The notes under the pieces: generated by a model
The model's input: the letters and a program-made list of their open reading frames with translations, nothing else
Told to the model about the DNA's origin: nothing
The model's database searches: none
Part shown: in pieces, positions 43,977 through 55,255 of the stretch
Numbering within the stretch: position 1 is the first letter of the stretch
How the letters are laid out: each line of letters opens with the position of its first letter
Source of the DNA: Bacteroidota bacterium
GTDB taxonomy: Bacteria; Bacteroidota; Bacteroidia; Chitinophagales; Chitinophagaceae
NCBI GenBank assembly: GCA_005798905.1
Contig: SYIK01000015.1
Span: 1 to 55,920, forward strand
Direction: 5' to 3'
Length of the DNA: 55,920 bases
Position numbers and translations under genes: made by a program

Positions 43977-44168
43977 AATCATGGACTTGCAGGTAAAAAA
44001 AATTGTACCCCATATTGGCGCACATTAAAACAAGGTGGTATAATAAACGAAAAATATCCCGGAGGTATTGAAAAACAAGCAATATTATTGGAAGTAGAAG
44101 GACATAATATAATTCAAAAAGGGAAAAACTGGATTGTCTCCGACTGGGAAAAATCGTTGGTAAAATAA
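43977..44168 (+). pseudogene. Remnant of an MGMT-like (alkyltransferase-like) gene
   Basis: The open frame without a start codon encodes 63 residues. It matches by eye the C-terminal end of small MGMT-family proteins: AGKKNCTPYWRTLKQGG, then INEKYPGGIEKQ, LLEVEGHNIIQKGKNW and VSDWEKSL. The N-terminal two thirds are missing; the frame is closed by TAA at 43974-43976. An ATG at 43981 lies in another frame and runs 15 codons; a -1 slip on the A8 run (43995-44002) would join it to the remnant frame. A TACTTTTG box lies at 43954-43961. I take it as a truncated gene, with a very small slipped product as the alternative. Confidence 0.6.
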
Positions 44169-44195
44169 ATTATTAAAAAAATAGCTATTCAAATT

Positions 44196-44669
44196 ATGAA
44201 AATACATTTTTGGACAATTGGGAAAAACACGGAAGCAAATTTAAAAGTAGCCGTTGAAGATTTCACCAAAAGAATTGGCAACTATTTTCCCGTACAATGG
44301 ACAATTATTCCACCTCCAAAAAATTTGGGAACACTTTCAAAAACTGAATTGAAAAAGAAAGAAGCTGAAATCATTTTACGACTTTTAAACAAAGACGATT
44401 ATTTGGTAGCATTGGATGAAAATGGCAAACAATTTTTGTCTGAATCACTTTCAACTTTTATTCAAAAAAGAGCAAATGAAAGTACCAAAAATTTAGTTTT
44501 TCTTATTGGTGGCGCATTTGGATTAGATATTTCTGTTTTGAACAGAGCTAATTTTTGTTGGAGTTTATCTCAATTAACTTTTCCGCATCAAATAGTACGG
44601 CTTATTTTAGCAGAACAAATTTATAGAACTTGTACAATTATTCGCAACGAAAAATATCATCACAACTAA
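44196..44669 (+). CDS. rlmH: 23S rRNA (pseudouridine1915-N3)-methyltransferase
   Basis: 157 residues, single SPOUT domain of normal size. It methylates pseudouridine 1915 in helix 69 of 23S rRNA on assembled 70S ribosomes. The SAM-binding trefoil knot is LVFLIGGAFGLDISVL. The C terminus has LSQLTFPHQIVRLILAEQIYRTCTIIRNEKYHHN, closely following the family consensus. The rhomboid gene follows after 19 bases. Confidence 0.97.
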   Translation: MKIHFWTIGKNTEANLKVAVEDFTKRIGNYFPVQWTIIPPPKNLGTLSKTELKKKEAEIILRLLNKDDYLVALDENGKQFLSESLSTFIQKRANESTKNLVFLIGGAFGLDISVLNRANFCWSLSQLTFPHQIVRLILAEQIYRTCTIIRNEKYHHN

Positions 44670-44688
44670 AAACATAGATTTATTTTTT

Positions 44689-45336
44689 ATGGAATTATCA
44701 ATAACGCTAACAATTATAATCGCGACTTCTATAATTTCTTTTCTTGGTTTCAATAATAGAACGCTATTAAATAATTTAATTTTTTATCCGCCTGCAATTA
44801 CGGAAAACAATCAGTGGTATCGTTTTTTTACTTGTGGACTTATTCATGCAGATTGGGGCCATTTGCTATTTAATATGTACGCCCTTTACATTTTTGGCGA
44901 ACCAGTTGAAAAAGCTTTTATTGAAATTTTTGGCGAAAATGGAAAAACATTTTATTTATTGATGTATACAAGTTCTTTACTGGCCTGCCTTTTACCATCT
45001 TTTTCAAAACATAAAAACAATTCTAATTATAGGAGCCTCGGTGCTTCAGGCGCTGTTTCAGCGGTCGTTTTTGCTTTCATTATTTTATTTCCACTGCAAA
45101 AAATGGGGTTAATTTTTATACCTGTAATGATTCCGGGATTTATTTTTGGATTGATTTATTTAATTGCTTCTTCCATTTTCGAAAAAAGAGCAAAAGACAA
45201 TGTGAATCATTCCGCACATATTTGGGGCGGAATTTATGGAATTGGTTTTTTAATTGTTTTTGGATTTTATCTTTCAGACTACCCCATTTTGCAGGAATTT
45301 ATTAACAGTGTTTCCAGCTATTTAAAAAATTTCTAA
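44689..45336 (+). CDS. Rhomboid family intramembrane serine protease
   Basis: 215 residues, six predicted helices. The catalytic Ser120 is in LGASGAVSAV (GASG motif), and His177 is in HSAHIWGGIYG. The oxyanion-side motif is HLLFNM with His58 and Asn62. A loop between helices 1 and 2 carries WYRFFTCGLIHADWGH. It cleaves transmembrane substrates in the inner membrane; the substrate is unknown. It is downstream of rlmH and overlaps tilS tail to tail by 15 bases. Confidence 0.93.
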   Translation: MELSITLTIIIATSIISFLGFNNRTLLNNLIFYPPAITENNQWYRFFTCGLIHADWGHLLFNMYALYIFGEPVEKAFIEIFGENGKTFYLLMYTSSLLACLLPSFSKHKNNSNYRSLGASGAVSAVVFAFIILFPLQKMGLIFIPVMIPGFIFGLIYLIASSIFEKRAKDNVNHSAHIWGGIYGIGFLIVFGFYLSDYPILQEFINSVSSYLKNF

Positions 45337-46659
45337 GCTTATTTTTAAAATATTTTTAGTTGCTTTTGTAATCTTAAATCGATCATCAATGCGATGGCCG
45401 ATTACCCAAACAATTTTTTGATTAGATTCTACAACCCAAATTTTTTCCTTTTCTGTCAACGCCAATTTTTGATCTATAAAAAATCGGTGTAGCTTTTTTT
45501 TCTTTCGCAAACCCAATGGATAGAAATAATCTGCCTGTTTCACTTTCCGAAGCAAAAATGGGAATTGCAATTCATCCGCATTCAAGCAAGCTGTGAACTT
45601 CAAATCCGGCACTTTGAATTTTATATTGTTTTCAATTTTCTCAAATTTAATTTTTCCAATTTCGAATTCAATTTCAGATTTTTCATTTTCAATCAAAATC
45701 GTTTCTGATTCTTTATTTTTTAAACATGTAATGATTAACCAATTTCTATTTTTAATAACCCGATGGGTACGCGACACAATATATTTTCCAGAATCACTGT
45801 CAAGCAGACCAACCACTTCTTCTGTTTGATTTGTGCTAAAACCAAAATCTTTAATAATTTCATACACAATTGTAGAAAGCGGTATCGACTTTTTTAATTT
45901 CAAAATCGGAATATGAATTTCGCTTCCCCTTTTTTCAAGTAATCTTTTTTTATGAGAATCAATTCCTTGTCGATATATTATTTCAATATCAGCGAAACGA
46001 CGAATATTATCATTCAAATTTTCTTCAACCGCAGGAAAAATTTCTTTTAACGCAGGTATAATTTCATGACGAAATTTATTTCTAGAATAATGAGTTTCTG
46101 CATTGGAACTGTCTTCAACCCACTCTAATTTATTTTCTTTTGCAAAGGATAATAAATCCTCTTTTGATGCAAACAAAACTGGGCGAACAATTTTATTATT
46201 TTTTGCACGAATTCCTCTCAAACCTGTAATTCCAGTTCCTTTAAAAAAATTCATCAATACGGTTTCAATATTATCATCTCGATGGTGTGCAGTCAATAAA
46301 TATTGAATATTGAACTTTGTAATTAATTCATCAAACCATTCGTAACGTAGATTTCTTGCAGCTTCTTGAATGGAAATTTTATTTGAATTTGCATATTGCG
46401 TTGTGTCAAATTGTTTTGTAAAAACTTCTACCGCATATTTTATTTCCAAATTTTTAACGAACAATTCATCTCGCTCACTTTCCTTTCCTCTTAATTGAAA
46501 ATTGCAATGTGCAATGCTAAAATTGTAACCCAATTGAAAACACAATTCACACAAAACAATTGAATCTACTCCACCGCTTACTGCTAAAAGCAGCTTATCT
46601 TTTTTGAGAAAAAGTTGTTGATGTAAAATATTATTGGCTGTTTGCGAAAGTAAATTCAT
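45322..46659 (-). CDS. tilS: tRNA(Ile)-lysidine synthase
   Basis: 445 residues. It converts C34 of tRNA-Ile(CAU) to lysidine so that AUA is read as isoleucine. The PP-loop motif is SGGVDS (28-33), followed by IAHCNFQLRGKESERDE, and TAHHRDDNIETVLMNFFKGTG with the RGI segment. The C-terminal TilS substrate-binding domain ends near 430 (LRKKKKLHRFFIDQKL). It lies 1 base after the small TPR gene and shares 15 bases of convergent overlap with the rhomboid gene. Confidence 0.96.
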   Translation of the reverse strand: MNLLSQTANNILHQQLFLKKDKLLLAVSGGVDSIVLCELCFQLGYNFSIAHCNFQLRGKESERDELFVKNLEIKYAVEVFTKQFDTTQYANSNKISIQEAARNLRYEWFDELITKFNIQYLLTAHHRDDNIETVLMNFFKGTGITGLRGIRAKNNKIVRPVLFASKEDLLSFAKENKLEWVEDSSNAETHYSRNKFRHEIIPALKEIFPAVEENLNDNIRRFADIEIIYRQGIDSHKKRLLEKRGSEIHIPILKLKKSIPLSTIVYEIIKDFGFSTNQTEEVVGLLDSDSGKYIVSRTHRVIKNRNWLIITCLKNKESETILIENEKSEIEFEIGKIKFEKIENNIKFKVPDLKFTACLNADELQFPFLLRKVKQADYFYPLGLRKKKKLHRFFIDQKLALTEKEKIWVVESNQKIVWVIGHRIDDRFKITKATKNILKISLEIF

Positions 46660-46660
46660 A

Positions 46661-46975
46661 TTAAAATATTAATTCTTCATAAGCAGACCGTAATTCGTTG
46701 TATGCATGATTTTCAAATAATGCTTTGGTTTTTTCCATCCCACGTTTATACACTTCAATTGCTTTGTCGGTTTCTCCTATTCTTTCCAACAATTTTGCCA
46801 AATGATAATAACTTCCAAAATAATCGGGATTTTTTTCTAATAGTAAAACAAAAATAGCTTCGGCTTCTTTATCTCTATCAAGTTTAATATATTCCAAAGC
46901 AAGTGCGTGTTGCAAAAAACTATCCGCCGAGTTTTCCAGTAAAAGCATTTTCAATTTTTCAATTCTTGTTGTCAC
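46661..46975 (-). CDS. Small TPR-repeat protein
   Basis: Up to 104 residues from a GTG at 46975, or 95 from the ATG at 46948; both are plausible. Two to three TPR units are visible (FLQHALALEYIKLDRDKEAEAIFVLLLEKNPDYFGSYYHLAKLLERIGETDKAIEVYKRG). It has no signal peptide and is presumably a cytoplasmic scaffold. It is directly upstream of tilS with a 1-base gap, so the two are co-transcribed. Confidence 0.85.
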   Translation of the reverse strand: MTTRIEKLKMLLLENSADSFLQHALALEYIKLDRDKEAEAIFVLLLEKNPDYFGSYYHLAKLLERIGETDKAIEVYKRGMEKTKALFENHAYNELRSAYEELIF

Positions 46976-47023
46976 AGTAAAAATAATTTAATCAATTTTA
47001 TCGGCAATTAGCTTCTTGCGACT

Positions 47024-47031
47024 TATCTTTG
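47024..47031 (+). promoter_or_regulatory. -7 element of etfB-etfA
   Basis: TATCTTTG 42 bases before the etfB ATG. A TTG inside it (47029) opens a longer frame and is not a start codon. Confidence 0.6.
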
Positions 47032-47073
47032 CTTAGTTGCATAAACAACCATTTTTTACATAAAAAAGAATTC

Positions 47074-47817
47074 ATGAAAATTCTTGTTTGCGTCAGTAAG
47101 TCGCCAGATACAACGGCAAAAGTAGCTTTCACAGATAACAATACGAAATTCGACAACAATGGTGTACAATGGATAATCAATCCTTACGATGAATGGTACG
47201 CATTGGTAAGAGCCATCGAATTGAAAGAAGCGAATGCAGCAGTTACCATTCATTTAATTACTGTGGGTTTGGCTGATACGGATCCTATTATTAGAAAAGC
47301 GCTTGCTCTTGGTGGCGATGAAGCCATTAGAGTTAATGTAGAAAGTCAAGATAGTTTTTTTATTGCATCTCAAATTGCAGAAGTTGCCAAAACTGGTAGT
47401 TATGATTTAATATTTACTGGGAAAGAAACCATTGATTTTAATGGTTCATCAATTGGCGGAATGGTTGCTGAATTTTTGCAACTGCCCTATATTTCTCTTG
47501 CAACAAAGTTTGATTTAAAAGAATCAGTTACCACCATTACCAAAGAAATTGAAGGTGGTGAAGAAATTTGCGAAGTTGTATTACCAATTGTAGTTAGCTG
47601 CCAAAAAGGAATGGCTGAAGCGAGAATTCCAAATATGCGTGGAATTATGTCTGCCAGAACGAAACCATTGAAAGTTGTTGAACCTGTAATCGCAAATTCT
47701 TTAACAAGCATCGACAATTTTGAATTGCCACCTGCAAAAGCCGGTGTAAAATTAATTGCAGCAGATAATGTGGAAGAGCTCGTTCGCTTACTACGTGAAG
47801 AAGCAAAAGTTATTTAA
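47074..47817 (+). CDS. etfB: Electron transfer flavoprotein subunit beta
   Basis: 247 residues from ATG 47074. It begins MKILVCVSKSPDTTAKVAF, the family start. The AMP-binding signature lies in DLIFTGKETIDFNGSSIGGMVAEFLQLP, and the recognition-type loop in EARIPNMRGIMSARTKPL. With EtfA it carries electrons from acyl-CoA and other flavin dehydrogenases to the quinone pool. It lies 25 bases upstream of etfA. Confidence 0.96.
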   Translation: MKILVCVSKSPDTTAKVAFTDNNTKFDNNGVQWIINPYDEWYALVRAIELKEANAAVTIHLITVGLADTDPIIRKALALGGDEAIRVNVESQDSFFIASQIAEVAKTGSYDLIFTGKETIDFNGSSIGGMVAEFLQLPYISLATKFDLKESVTTITKEIEGGEEICEVVLPIVVSCQKGMAEARIPNMRGIMSARTKPLKVVEPVIANSLTSIDNFELPPAKAGVKLIAADNVEELVRLLREEAKVI

Positions 47818-47842
47818 TTCAAAAAAATTACAAAAATAAAAT

Positions 47843-48805
47843 ATGTCCGTTTTAATCTTTGTTGAAATTGCAGATGGCCGAATAAAAAAAACAGCTTTGG
47901 AATTAATTTCCTATGGCGCAAAAATTGCTGAGTTGTTAAATGTTTCAGCGCAAGCCGTGGTTTTAGGAACTACTCAAGATGATTTATCTCAATTAGGAAA
48001 TTATGGTGTAAAGAAAATTATTCATGCCGATAACGAAAAATTGAATCAAGTTGAAGCAGAATCATACACAAAAATAATTGCTGAAATAGTTGAACAAACA
48101 GCAGCAAAACTTGTACTATTTTCAAATAACATTACGGGAAAAAGTGTTGCTCCTCGCCTATCAGTACGATTAAAAGCCGGTTTGGTTTCTGGTGCTGTTG
48201 CGTTGCCCCGTATTACTAATGGATTTGTAGTAAAAAAAACTGTGTTTTCCGGAAAAGCATATGCACATGTTTCAATAAATTCAGATGTAAAAATTATTAC
48301 ATTAAATCAAAACACTTATCCGGCATTAGCCGTTGAAGGAACTGCAGTAATTGAAAAATTCAACTTTGAAATTTCAACTTCAAAAATTAAAATAATTGCA
48401 ATAAATAAAATCAGTGGGGAAATTCCATTGACAGAAGCAGAGATTGTTGTAAGTGCAGGCCGTGGTTTAAAAGGTCCTGAAAATTGGGGATTGGTAACCG
48501 GTCTTGCAAAAGTTCTTAATGCTGCAACTGCATGCAGCAGGCCGGTTGCTGATGCAAATTGGCGGCCACACAATGAACATGTTGGGCAAACAGGTACAAC
48601 GATTGCACCAACTCTTTATTTTGCAATTGGCATTTCTGGCGCCATCCAACATTTGGCTGGAGTAAATAGAAGTAAAGTAATTGTTGTTATTAATAAAGAC
48701 GCCGAAGCTCCCTTTTTTAAAGCTGCCGATTATGGTATTATTGGGGACGCTTTTGAAATACTACCGAAATTAACAAAGGCAATCAGCGATATAAAAAACA
48801 CTTAA
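47843..48805 (+). CDS. etfA: Electron transfer flavoprotein subunit alpha
   Basis: 320 residues. The N-terminal alpha/beta domain starts [20 protein letters not shown]. The FAD domain has [63 protein letters not shown] and [21 protein letters not shown], all diagnostic. It forms a heterodimer with EtfB. Confidence 0.97.
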   Translation: MSVLIFVEIADGRIKKTALELISYGAKIAELLNVSAQAVVLGTTQDDLSQLGNYGVKKIIHADNEKLNQVEAESYTKIIAEIVEQTAAKLVLFSNNITGKSVAPRLSVRLKAGLVSGAVALPRITNGFVVKKTVFSGKAYAHVSINSDVKIITLNQNTYPALAVEGTAVIEKFNFEISTSKIKIIAINKISGEIPLTEAEIVVSAGRGLKGPENWGLVTGLAKVLNAATACSRPVADANWRPHNEHVGQTGTTIAPTLYFAIGISGAIQHLAGVNRSKVIVVINKDAEAPFFKAADYGIIGDAFEILPKLTKAISDIKNT

Positions 48806-48826
48806 ATCAATTTTCAAATTCAGTAA

Positions 48827-48854
48827 TTGCAACGGCTTTAATTTTTTATATTTG
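48827..48854 (+). promoter_or_regulatory. Promoter of the bifunctional nuclease gene
   Basis: TTG (48827-48829), 17-bp spacer, TATATTTG (48847-48854), 44 bases before the ATG. Confidence 0.6.
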
Positions 48855-48898
48855 TAATCGTGTAAATTTACAGTAGCCTTTTCATCGGCATTATTGAT

Positions 48899-49495
48899 AT
48901 GAAGAAGATTGAATTAGAAATAATTGCTTTGTCACATAGCAATACACAAACTCACTCTTATGCAATTGTATTAGGAGAAGTAAAAGGATTAAAGCAACTT
49001 CCTATTGTAATTGGCGGATGCGAAGCGCAAGCCATTGCTGTAGCTCTTGAAAAAATGAAACCAAGCCGTCCGCTTTCGCACGATTTAATGAAAAATTTTT
49101 TGAATGCATTCAATATAATATTACACGAGATTATTATATGTGATTTTCAAGAAGGAATTTTTTACTCAAAACTTATTTGCTCTTCTGATTACAATACAAT
49201 TGAAATTGATTCACGTACTTCCGATGCGCTTGCTTTAGCTGTGCGCTTTGGTTGCCCTATTTATACTTATAAAAATATTTTAGACAGTGCTGGAATTTTA
49301 TTGGAAGGTTCTCCCAAAAAGAAAAAATCAGCGGAAACAGTTGACATTCCAAATTCTGCAAACAAGGAAGAATTAAAATCGATGACGTTGAAGGAACTCA
49401 ACACACTGCTTGTCGAAGTATTAAAAAAAGAAGATTATATACAAGCAATTGCTATTCGAGATGAAATTTCTACTCGAACAAAAAACAAAAAATAA
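48899..49495 (+). CDS. Bifunctional nuclease domain protein with UVR motif
   Basis: 198 residues. The N-terminal ~135 residues are the DUF151/BFN domain: SHSYAIVLGEVKGLKQLPIVIGGCEAQAIAVALEK, then RPLSHDLM and TIEIDSRTSDALALAVRFGCPI. The C-terminal segment (about 163-194) is a UvrB/C-type UVR helix pair (LNTLLVEVLKKEDYIQAIAIRDEI). BFN proteins have been reported to cut RNA and DNA; the UVR segment suggests a partner protein. It follows etfBA, an order common in Bacteroidota, but has its own promoter. Confidence 0.92.
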   Translation: MKKIELEIIALSHSNTQTHSYAIVLGEVKGLKQLPIVIGGCEAQAIAVALEKMKPSRPLSHDLMKNFLNAFNIILHEIIICDFQEGIFYSKLICSSDYNTIEIDSRTSDALALAVRFGCPIYTYKNILDSAGILLEGSPKKKKSAETVDIPNSANKEELKSMTLKELNTLLVEVLKKEDYIQAIAIRDEISTRTKNKK

Positions 49496-49529
49496 TTTGC
49501 AAATCACTTAGCATTTAAATGTACAAATC

Positions 49530-50345
49530 GTGATCTGTTTTCCCAACTGTAAAATAAATCTTGGTCTAAGAATTCTGGAAAAAAGAACAGATGGTTTTCA
49601 TAATTTAGAGACCGTTTTTCTCCCGCTACATTTAAATGATGTTTTAGAAATAATAGAAACAGAAAACAAAGTTGAATTTTCTACAACAGGAATTTCAATA
49701 CCAGAAACTTTAGATGAAAACATTTGCATAAAAGCATTTCGCATTTTAAAAAATGATTTCCCCAATTTGCCCTTTTTAAAAATGCATTTGCATAAAACAA
49801 TTCCTCTTGGCGCTGGTTTGGGTGGTGGAAGTGCAGATGCTGCTTTTGCATTAAAACTGATAAACCAAAAATTTGAACTAGGAATTTCCATCGAACAATT
49901 AAAATTATACGCATTGCAACTCGGAAGCGATTGTCCATTTTTTATTTTAAACTCTCCGTGTTTTGCAACGGGCAAAGGCGAAAAATTAACACCTATTTAT
50001 CTTGATTTGTCAGCATACAAATTCATTCTTATTTATCCGCAAATTCATATAAAAACGCAATGGGCTTTTTCAAAAATTAAATGTTCGTCTTCTGAAAAAT
50101 CAATTAATGAAATAATAAAACAGCCAATCGAAACTTGGAAGGTTGAATTGCAGAATGATTTTGAAGAACCCATTTTTACTACTCATCCCGAGCTTAAAAA
50201 AATAAAACAAAATCTTTATGATGCAGGCGCCACCTATGCTGCAATGAGTGGAAGCGGTTCAACAATATTTGGAATATTTAAGAAAGAAGAAAAAATAGAT
50301 TTACATTTCCCATCAAATTATTTTGTAAAAGAGCTTGTTTGTTAA
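49530..50345 (+). CDS. ispE: 4-diphosphocytidyl-2-C-methyl-D-erythritol kinase
   Basis: 271 residues. This GHMP kinase phosphorylates the 2-OH of CDP-ME in the MEP pathway. It begins [29 protein letters not shown], with catalytic Lys8. The ATP loop is [17 protein letters not shown], and the C-terminal GHMP motif is [14 protein letters not shown]. The only start fitting the family is GTG at 49530-49532; the nearby ATG at 49519 is out of frame and closes at once. Dxr of the same pathway is in this window. The rocD ATG follows 19 bases after the ispE stop. Confidence 0.95.
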   Translation: MICFPNCKINLGLRILEKRTDGFHNLETVFLPLHLNDVLEIIETENKVEFSTTGISIPETLDENICIKAFRILKNDFPNLPFLKMHLHKTIPLGAGLGGGSADAAFALKLINQKFELGISIEQLKLYALQLGSDCPFFILNSPCFATGKGEKLTPIYLDLSAYKFILIYPQIHIKTQWAFSKIKCSSSEKSINEIIKQPIETWKVELQNDFEEPIFTTHPELKKIKQNLYDAGATYAAMSGSGSTIFGIFKKEEKIDLHFPSNYFVKELVC

Positions 50346-50364
50346 AAATTTGAAATTATTTTTT

Positions 50365-51603
50365 ATGCTATCACAAATCAACACTTCAGAAAAAACTTCA
50401 ATTTATTTAGCACTTGAAGAAAAATTTGGCGCACACAATTACCATCCATTGCCGGTTGTATTGGAACGAGGAAAGGGAGTTTATGTTTGGGATGTTGACC
50501 AAAAACGCTACTTCGATTTTTTGAGTGGTTACTCAGCAGTCAATCAAGGACATTGCCATCCAAAAATATTGGATTCGCTAATTGAACAAGCACAAAAACT
50601 GACGCTTTCCAGTCGTGCATTTTACAACTCTGCATTAGGCGAATACGAAGAATTTATTACAAACTATTTTGGCTACGACAAAGTATTGCCAATGAATACA
50701 GGAGTGGAGGCGGTAGAAACAGGAATTAAACTTTGCAGAAAATGGGGGTATGAAGTAAAAGGAATTGAAAAAAATAAAGCAGTTATTGTTGTTTGCAATG
50801 GAAATTTTCATGGAAGAACCTCTACGGTAATTTCATTTAGCAGCGACGAATCGGCACAAAACGGATTTGGCCCTTTTATGCAAGGATTTATTTCTGTTCC
50901 TTATAACGATATTGAATCGCTTGAATCTGTTTTGAACAATAAAAACATTGCAGGTTTTTTAGTTGAGCCCATTCAAGGAGAAGCAGGAGTATTTGTTCCC
51001 GATAATGGTTATTTAGCAAAAGCAAAACAACTTTGCGAAAAAAATAATGTACTATTTATTGCCGATGAAATTCAAACAGGATTAGGTAGAACAGGAAAAA
51101 TGTTGGCTTGTGATTATGAAAATGTGCGTCCCGATATTTTACTTTTAGGCAAAGCATTAAGTGGCGGCATTCTTCCAATAAGTGCTGTGCTGGCGGATGA
51201 TGAAATAATGTTGACAATAAAACCAGGTGAACACGGAAGTACTTTTGGTGGAAATCCATTAGCTTGTAAAGTTGCAATTACGGCATTACAAGTTTTGAAA
51301 AATGAACAACTTGTTGAAAATGCAAACTTGATGGGAGAATTATTTCGAAATAATTTAAATGCAATCAACTCAAATTTTATCAAAGAAGTTAGAGGAAAAG
51401 GATTGCTGAATGCAATTGTTATTAACCATCCTGATAAAAATGCAGCTTGGAATTTTTGTCTTGAATTAAAAGAAAACGGTTTGCTTGCAAAACCTACACA
51501 CGGCGATAAAATTAGATTTGCCCCCCCACTCATTATTACAAAAGATCAAATTGAAGAATGCGCTGCAATCATCAAACATTCGCTAATTTCTTTTCAAGAT
51601 TAA
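50365..51603 (+). CDS. rocD: Ornithine--oxo-acid aminotransferase
   Basis: 412 residues. This PLP enzyme transfers the delta-amino group of ornithine to 2-oxoglutarate, giving glutamate semialdehyde. The N-terminal [48 protein letters not shown] is characteristic of OAT rather than acetylornithine transaminase. The PLP site is [13 protein letters not shown] followed by the Schiff-base Lys263 in [13 protein letters not shown] 50365 is chosen over a TTG at 50335 that would overlap ispE. It follows ispE by 19 bases. Confidence 0.95.
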   Translation: MLSQINTSEKTSIYLALEEKFGAHNYHPLPVVLERGKGVYVWDVDQKRYFDFLSGYSAVNQGHCHPKILDSLIEQAQKLTLSSRAFYNSALGEYEEFITNYFGYDKVLPMNTGVEAVETGIKLCRKWGYEVKGIEKNKAVIVVCNGNFHGRTSTVISFSSDESAQNGFGPFMQGFISVPYNDIESLESVLNNKNIAGFLVEPIQGEAGVFVPDNGYLAKAKQLCEKNNVLFIADEIQTGLGRTGKMLACDYENVRPDILLLGKALSGGILPISAVLADDEIMLTIKPGEHGSTFGGNPLACKVAITALQVLKNEQLVENANLMGELFRNNLNAINSNFIKEVRGKGLLNAIVINHPDKNAAWNFCLELKENGLLAKPTHGDKIRFAPPLIITKDQIEECAAIIKHSLISFQD

Positions 51604-51618
51604 TGGGAAACTAATTTT

Positions 51619-52005
51619 TCATTTTTGTTTTACTTCTGAAAAAAGTGCAGCTAAAAGCATGAACAAAGAAGTAACTGCAACTAAATAAAACCCTATTTGT
51701 TTTTCCGGACATTCGCCAGCAACACAAATAGAAATGATGAAATAATTCCGAATTGCCCAAGCTCCATTTAATGCCACCACAAACACATTCCATCTTTTTG
51801 CCCAAACTTTTTGCATGCTGTGAAAAACAAAAAACAGGAAACAAAAAACGAAATGCACATAACCAGGTTTGCCAAAATTTGTACCACTACTTTCAATTCC
51901 TGTAACGATAATATTTTTGGATTCAATAAAAACCCAAGGAATAAAACAAGCAATTACTAATAGTATTGCAGCTATAAATCCAATAGCTCGTGTGTATTTC
52001 ATCAT
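51619..52005 (-). CDS. Small four-helix membrane protein
   Basis: 128 residues with four hydrophobic segments (about 8-24, 50-63, 73-95 and 103-120). Two cysteines lie in ICVAGECPEKQ between helices 3 and 4. A periplasmic-looking loop (ESKNIIVTGIESSGTNFGKPGY) lies between helices 1 and 2. I do not recognise a named family; similar four-helix proteins are often annotated as hypothetical in Bacteroidota. It starts 2 bases after the permease stop, so the two are co-transcribed. Confidence 0.7.
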   Translation of the reverse strand: MMKYTRAIGFIAAILLVIACFIPWVFIESKNIIVTGIESSGTNFGKPGYVHFVFCFLFFVFHSMQKVWAKRWNVFVVALNGAWAIRNYFIISICVAGECPEKQIGFYLVAVTSLFMLLAALFSEVKQK

Positions 52006-52007
52006 TA

Positions 52008-53447
52008 CTAATTTTTATAACCCTTTTTCTGTTTTCTTTTATAAAACAAGTAAACCGGAATACCGGATACAATTAAAACCAATCCATAAACTGAATTTAC
52101 AAATTCTGTTTTCCCGGAAATATAATTCGACACATCGTTGTAAAGTGTAACCACAAAATAAAACGCTGCGAAAAAAATAAATATAATTGGCACAAATGGA
52201 TACCCCCAAGTTTTATACGATCTTTTTACATCAGGCATTTTTTTTCTAAGTACAAAAAGTCCGTAAGCACCAAACCCGTAAAAAATCCAAGTTGCAAATA
52301 CAAACAAATCTGTTAGCATATCAAACGACCCCGAAACAATAAACAAGCAAGCCCAAATACATTGCAACCATAGTGCATTTCCCGGAGTTTTAAATCGCGG
52401 ATGAACTTTGCCAACCCAAGCCGATAGAAAATTTTGTTGCCCCATTGCAAATGTTACTCTTGCACAAGGCAATGCATTTCCATTAACTGCTCCCAATGTT
52501 GAAAGCATTACCATCAATGCAATTAAGCCAGCTCCTGTAATTCCTAAAACTGCAGAGAGTGCATCCGAAGCAACTAATGTTGAATTTTTCATTTCGCCAA
52601 TTGGCAACATGTATAAATAGGCAAGATTGGTTAGTAAATACATCAACATACAAATACTTATTCCAATAATTAATCCGCGTGGAATATTTTTTGTTGGATT
52701 TTTTATTTCGCCGGCAACAAATCCAAGATTGTTCCAACCGTCGTAAGCCGCCAATGCACCGGAAATTGCAGCAATAAATCCGGTGATGGTTCCCCAAATG
52801 GAAAGTGAGCTAATTTCTGAATCGGTAAAAAAATTTTGCACGGAACCTTTTCCCGAAAAAAATATAATTCCAATTAAAAAAATTAATGCGCCAACTTTTA
52901 AAAAAGTTGAAATGATTTGAAAAACGCCACCGATTTTTAAACTGTAATAATTAACAGCTGAAATCAAAACGACTAAAAAAATCGCAATACATTTTACACC
53001 AATATTATCCAATAAATAAAGTTTACCAATTCCTGGAATCACCAACTGAATTGATTTTTCAATTTCCGGAGATAGCCGTGGAAGTTGAATAAAAATTTCG
53101 GCATATTGCGCAAATACAAATGCAATTGCTGCAAGTGCTGCTGTGTTTATTACAATGAAGGAAGCCCATCCGTATAAAAAAGCAACAAAATCGCCATACA
53201 TTTTTTGAAAATAAACAAACTGTCCGCCGGTATTCGGAAGCATTGTTCCAATTTCTGCATTAATCATTCCACCAAAAAGCGATACAACACCGGCAACCAC
53301 CCACACTAAAAATAAAATTTCGGGAGAACCAACTTGCGAAGCCATGGTGGCTGGTTTCATAAAAATACTACTCCCAATTACTGCGCCTACTACAATAGAA
53401 ACAGATGCCCAAAGTCCAAGTTTTCTTTCCAGTTGAGGAGAATCCAT
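52008..53447 (-). CDS. APC-family amino-acid permease
   Basis: 479 residues, about 12 helices. The unwound helix 1 motif VVGAVIGSSIFMKPA and the helix 2-3 region GGMINAEIGTMLPNTGGQFVYFQKMYG match the LAT-like branch of the APC superfamily, as does FVAGEIKNPTKNIPRGLIIG. It imports or exchanges amino acids at the inner membrane; specificity cannot be assigned. It is upstream of the small membrane protein. Confidence 0.93.
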   Translation of the reverse strand: MDSPQLERKLGLWASVSIVVGAVIGSSIFMKPATMASQVGSPEILFLVWVVAGVVSLFGGMINAEIGTMLPNTGGQFVYFQKMYGDFVAFLYGWASFIVINTAALAAIAFVFAQYAEIFIQLPRLSPEIEKSIQLVIPGIGKLYLLDNIGVKCIAIFLVVLISAVNYYSLKIGGVFQIISTFLKVGALIFLIGIIFFSGKGSVQNFFTDSEISSLSIWGTITGFIAAISGALAAYDGWNNLGFVAGEIKNPTKNIPRGLIIGISICMLMYLLTNLAYLYMLPIGEMKNSTLVASDALSAVLGITGAGLIALMVMLSTLGAVNGNALPCARVTFAMGQQNFLSAWVGKVHPRFKTPGNALWLQCIWACLFIVSGSFDMLTDLFVFATWIFYGFGAYGLFVLRKKMPDVKRSYKTWGYPFVPIIFIFFAAFYFVVTLYNDVSNYISGKTEFVNSVYGLVLIVSGIPVYLFYKRKQKKGYKN

Positions 53448-53511
53448 TTTTTATTTATTGCAGTTAAAAGAATGGAAGATAGGATAGGAAAGTGAACCGA
53501 CGTGAAAAAAC

Positions 53512-55229
<1,718 letters not shown>

Positions 55230-55255
55230 ATTTCAAACATTATCAATTGATGATT

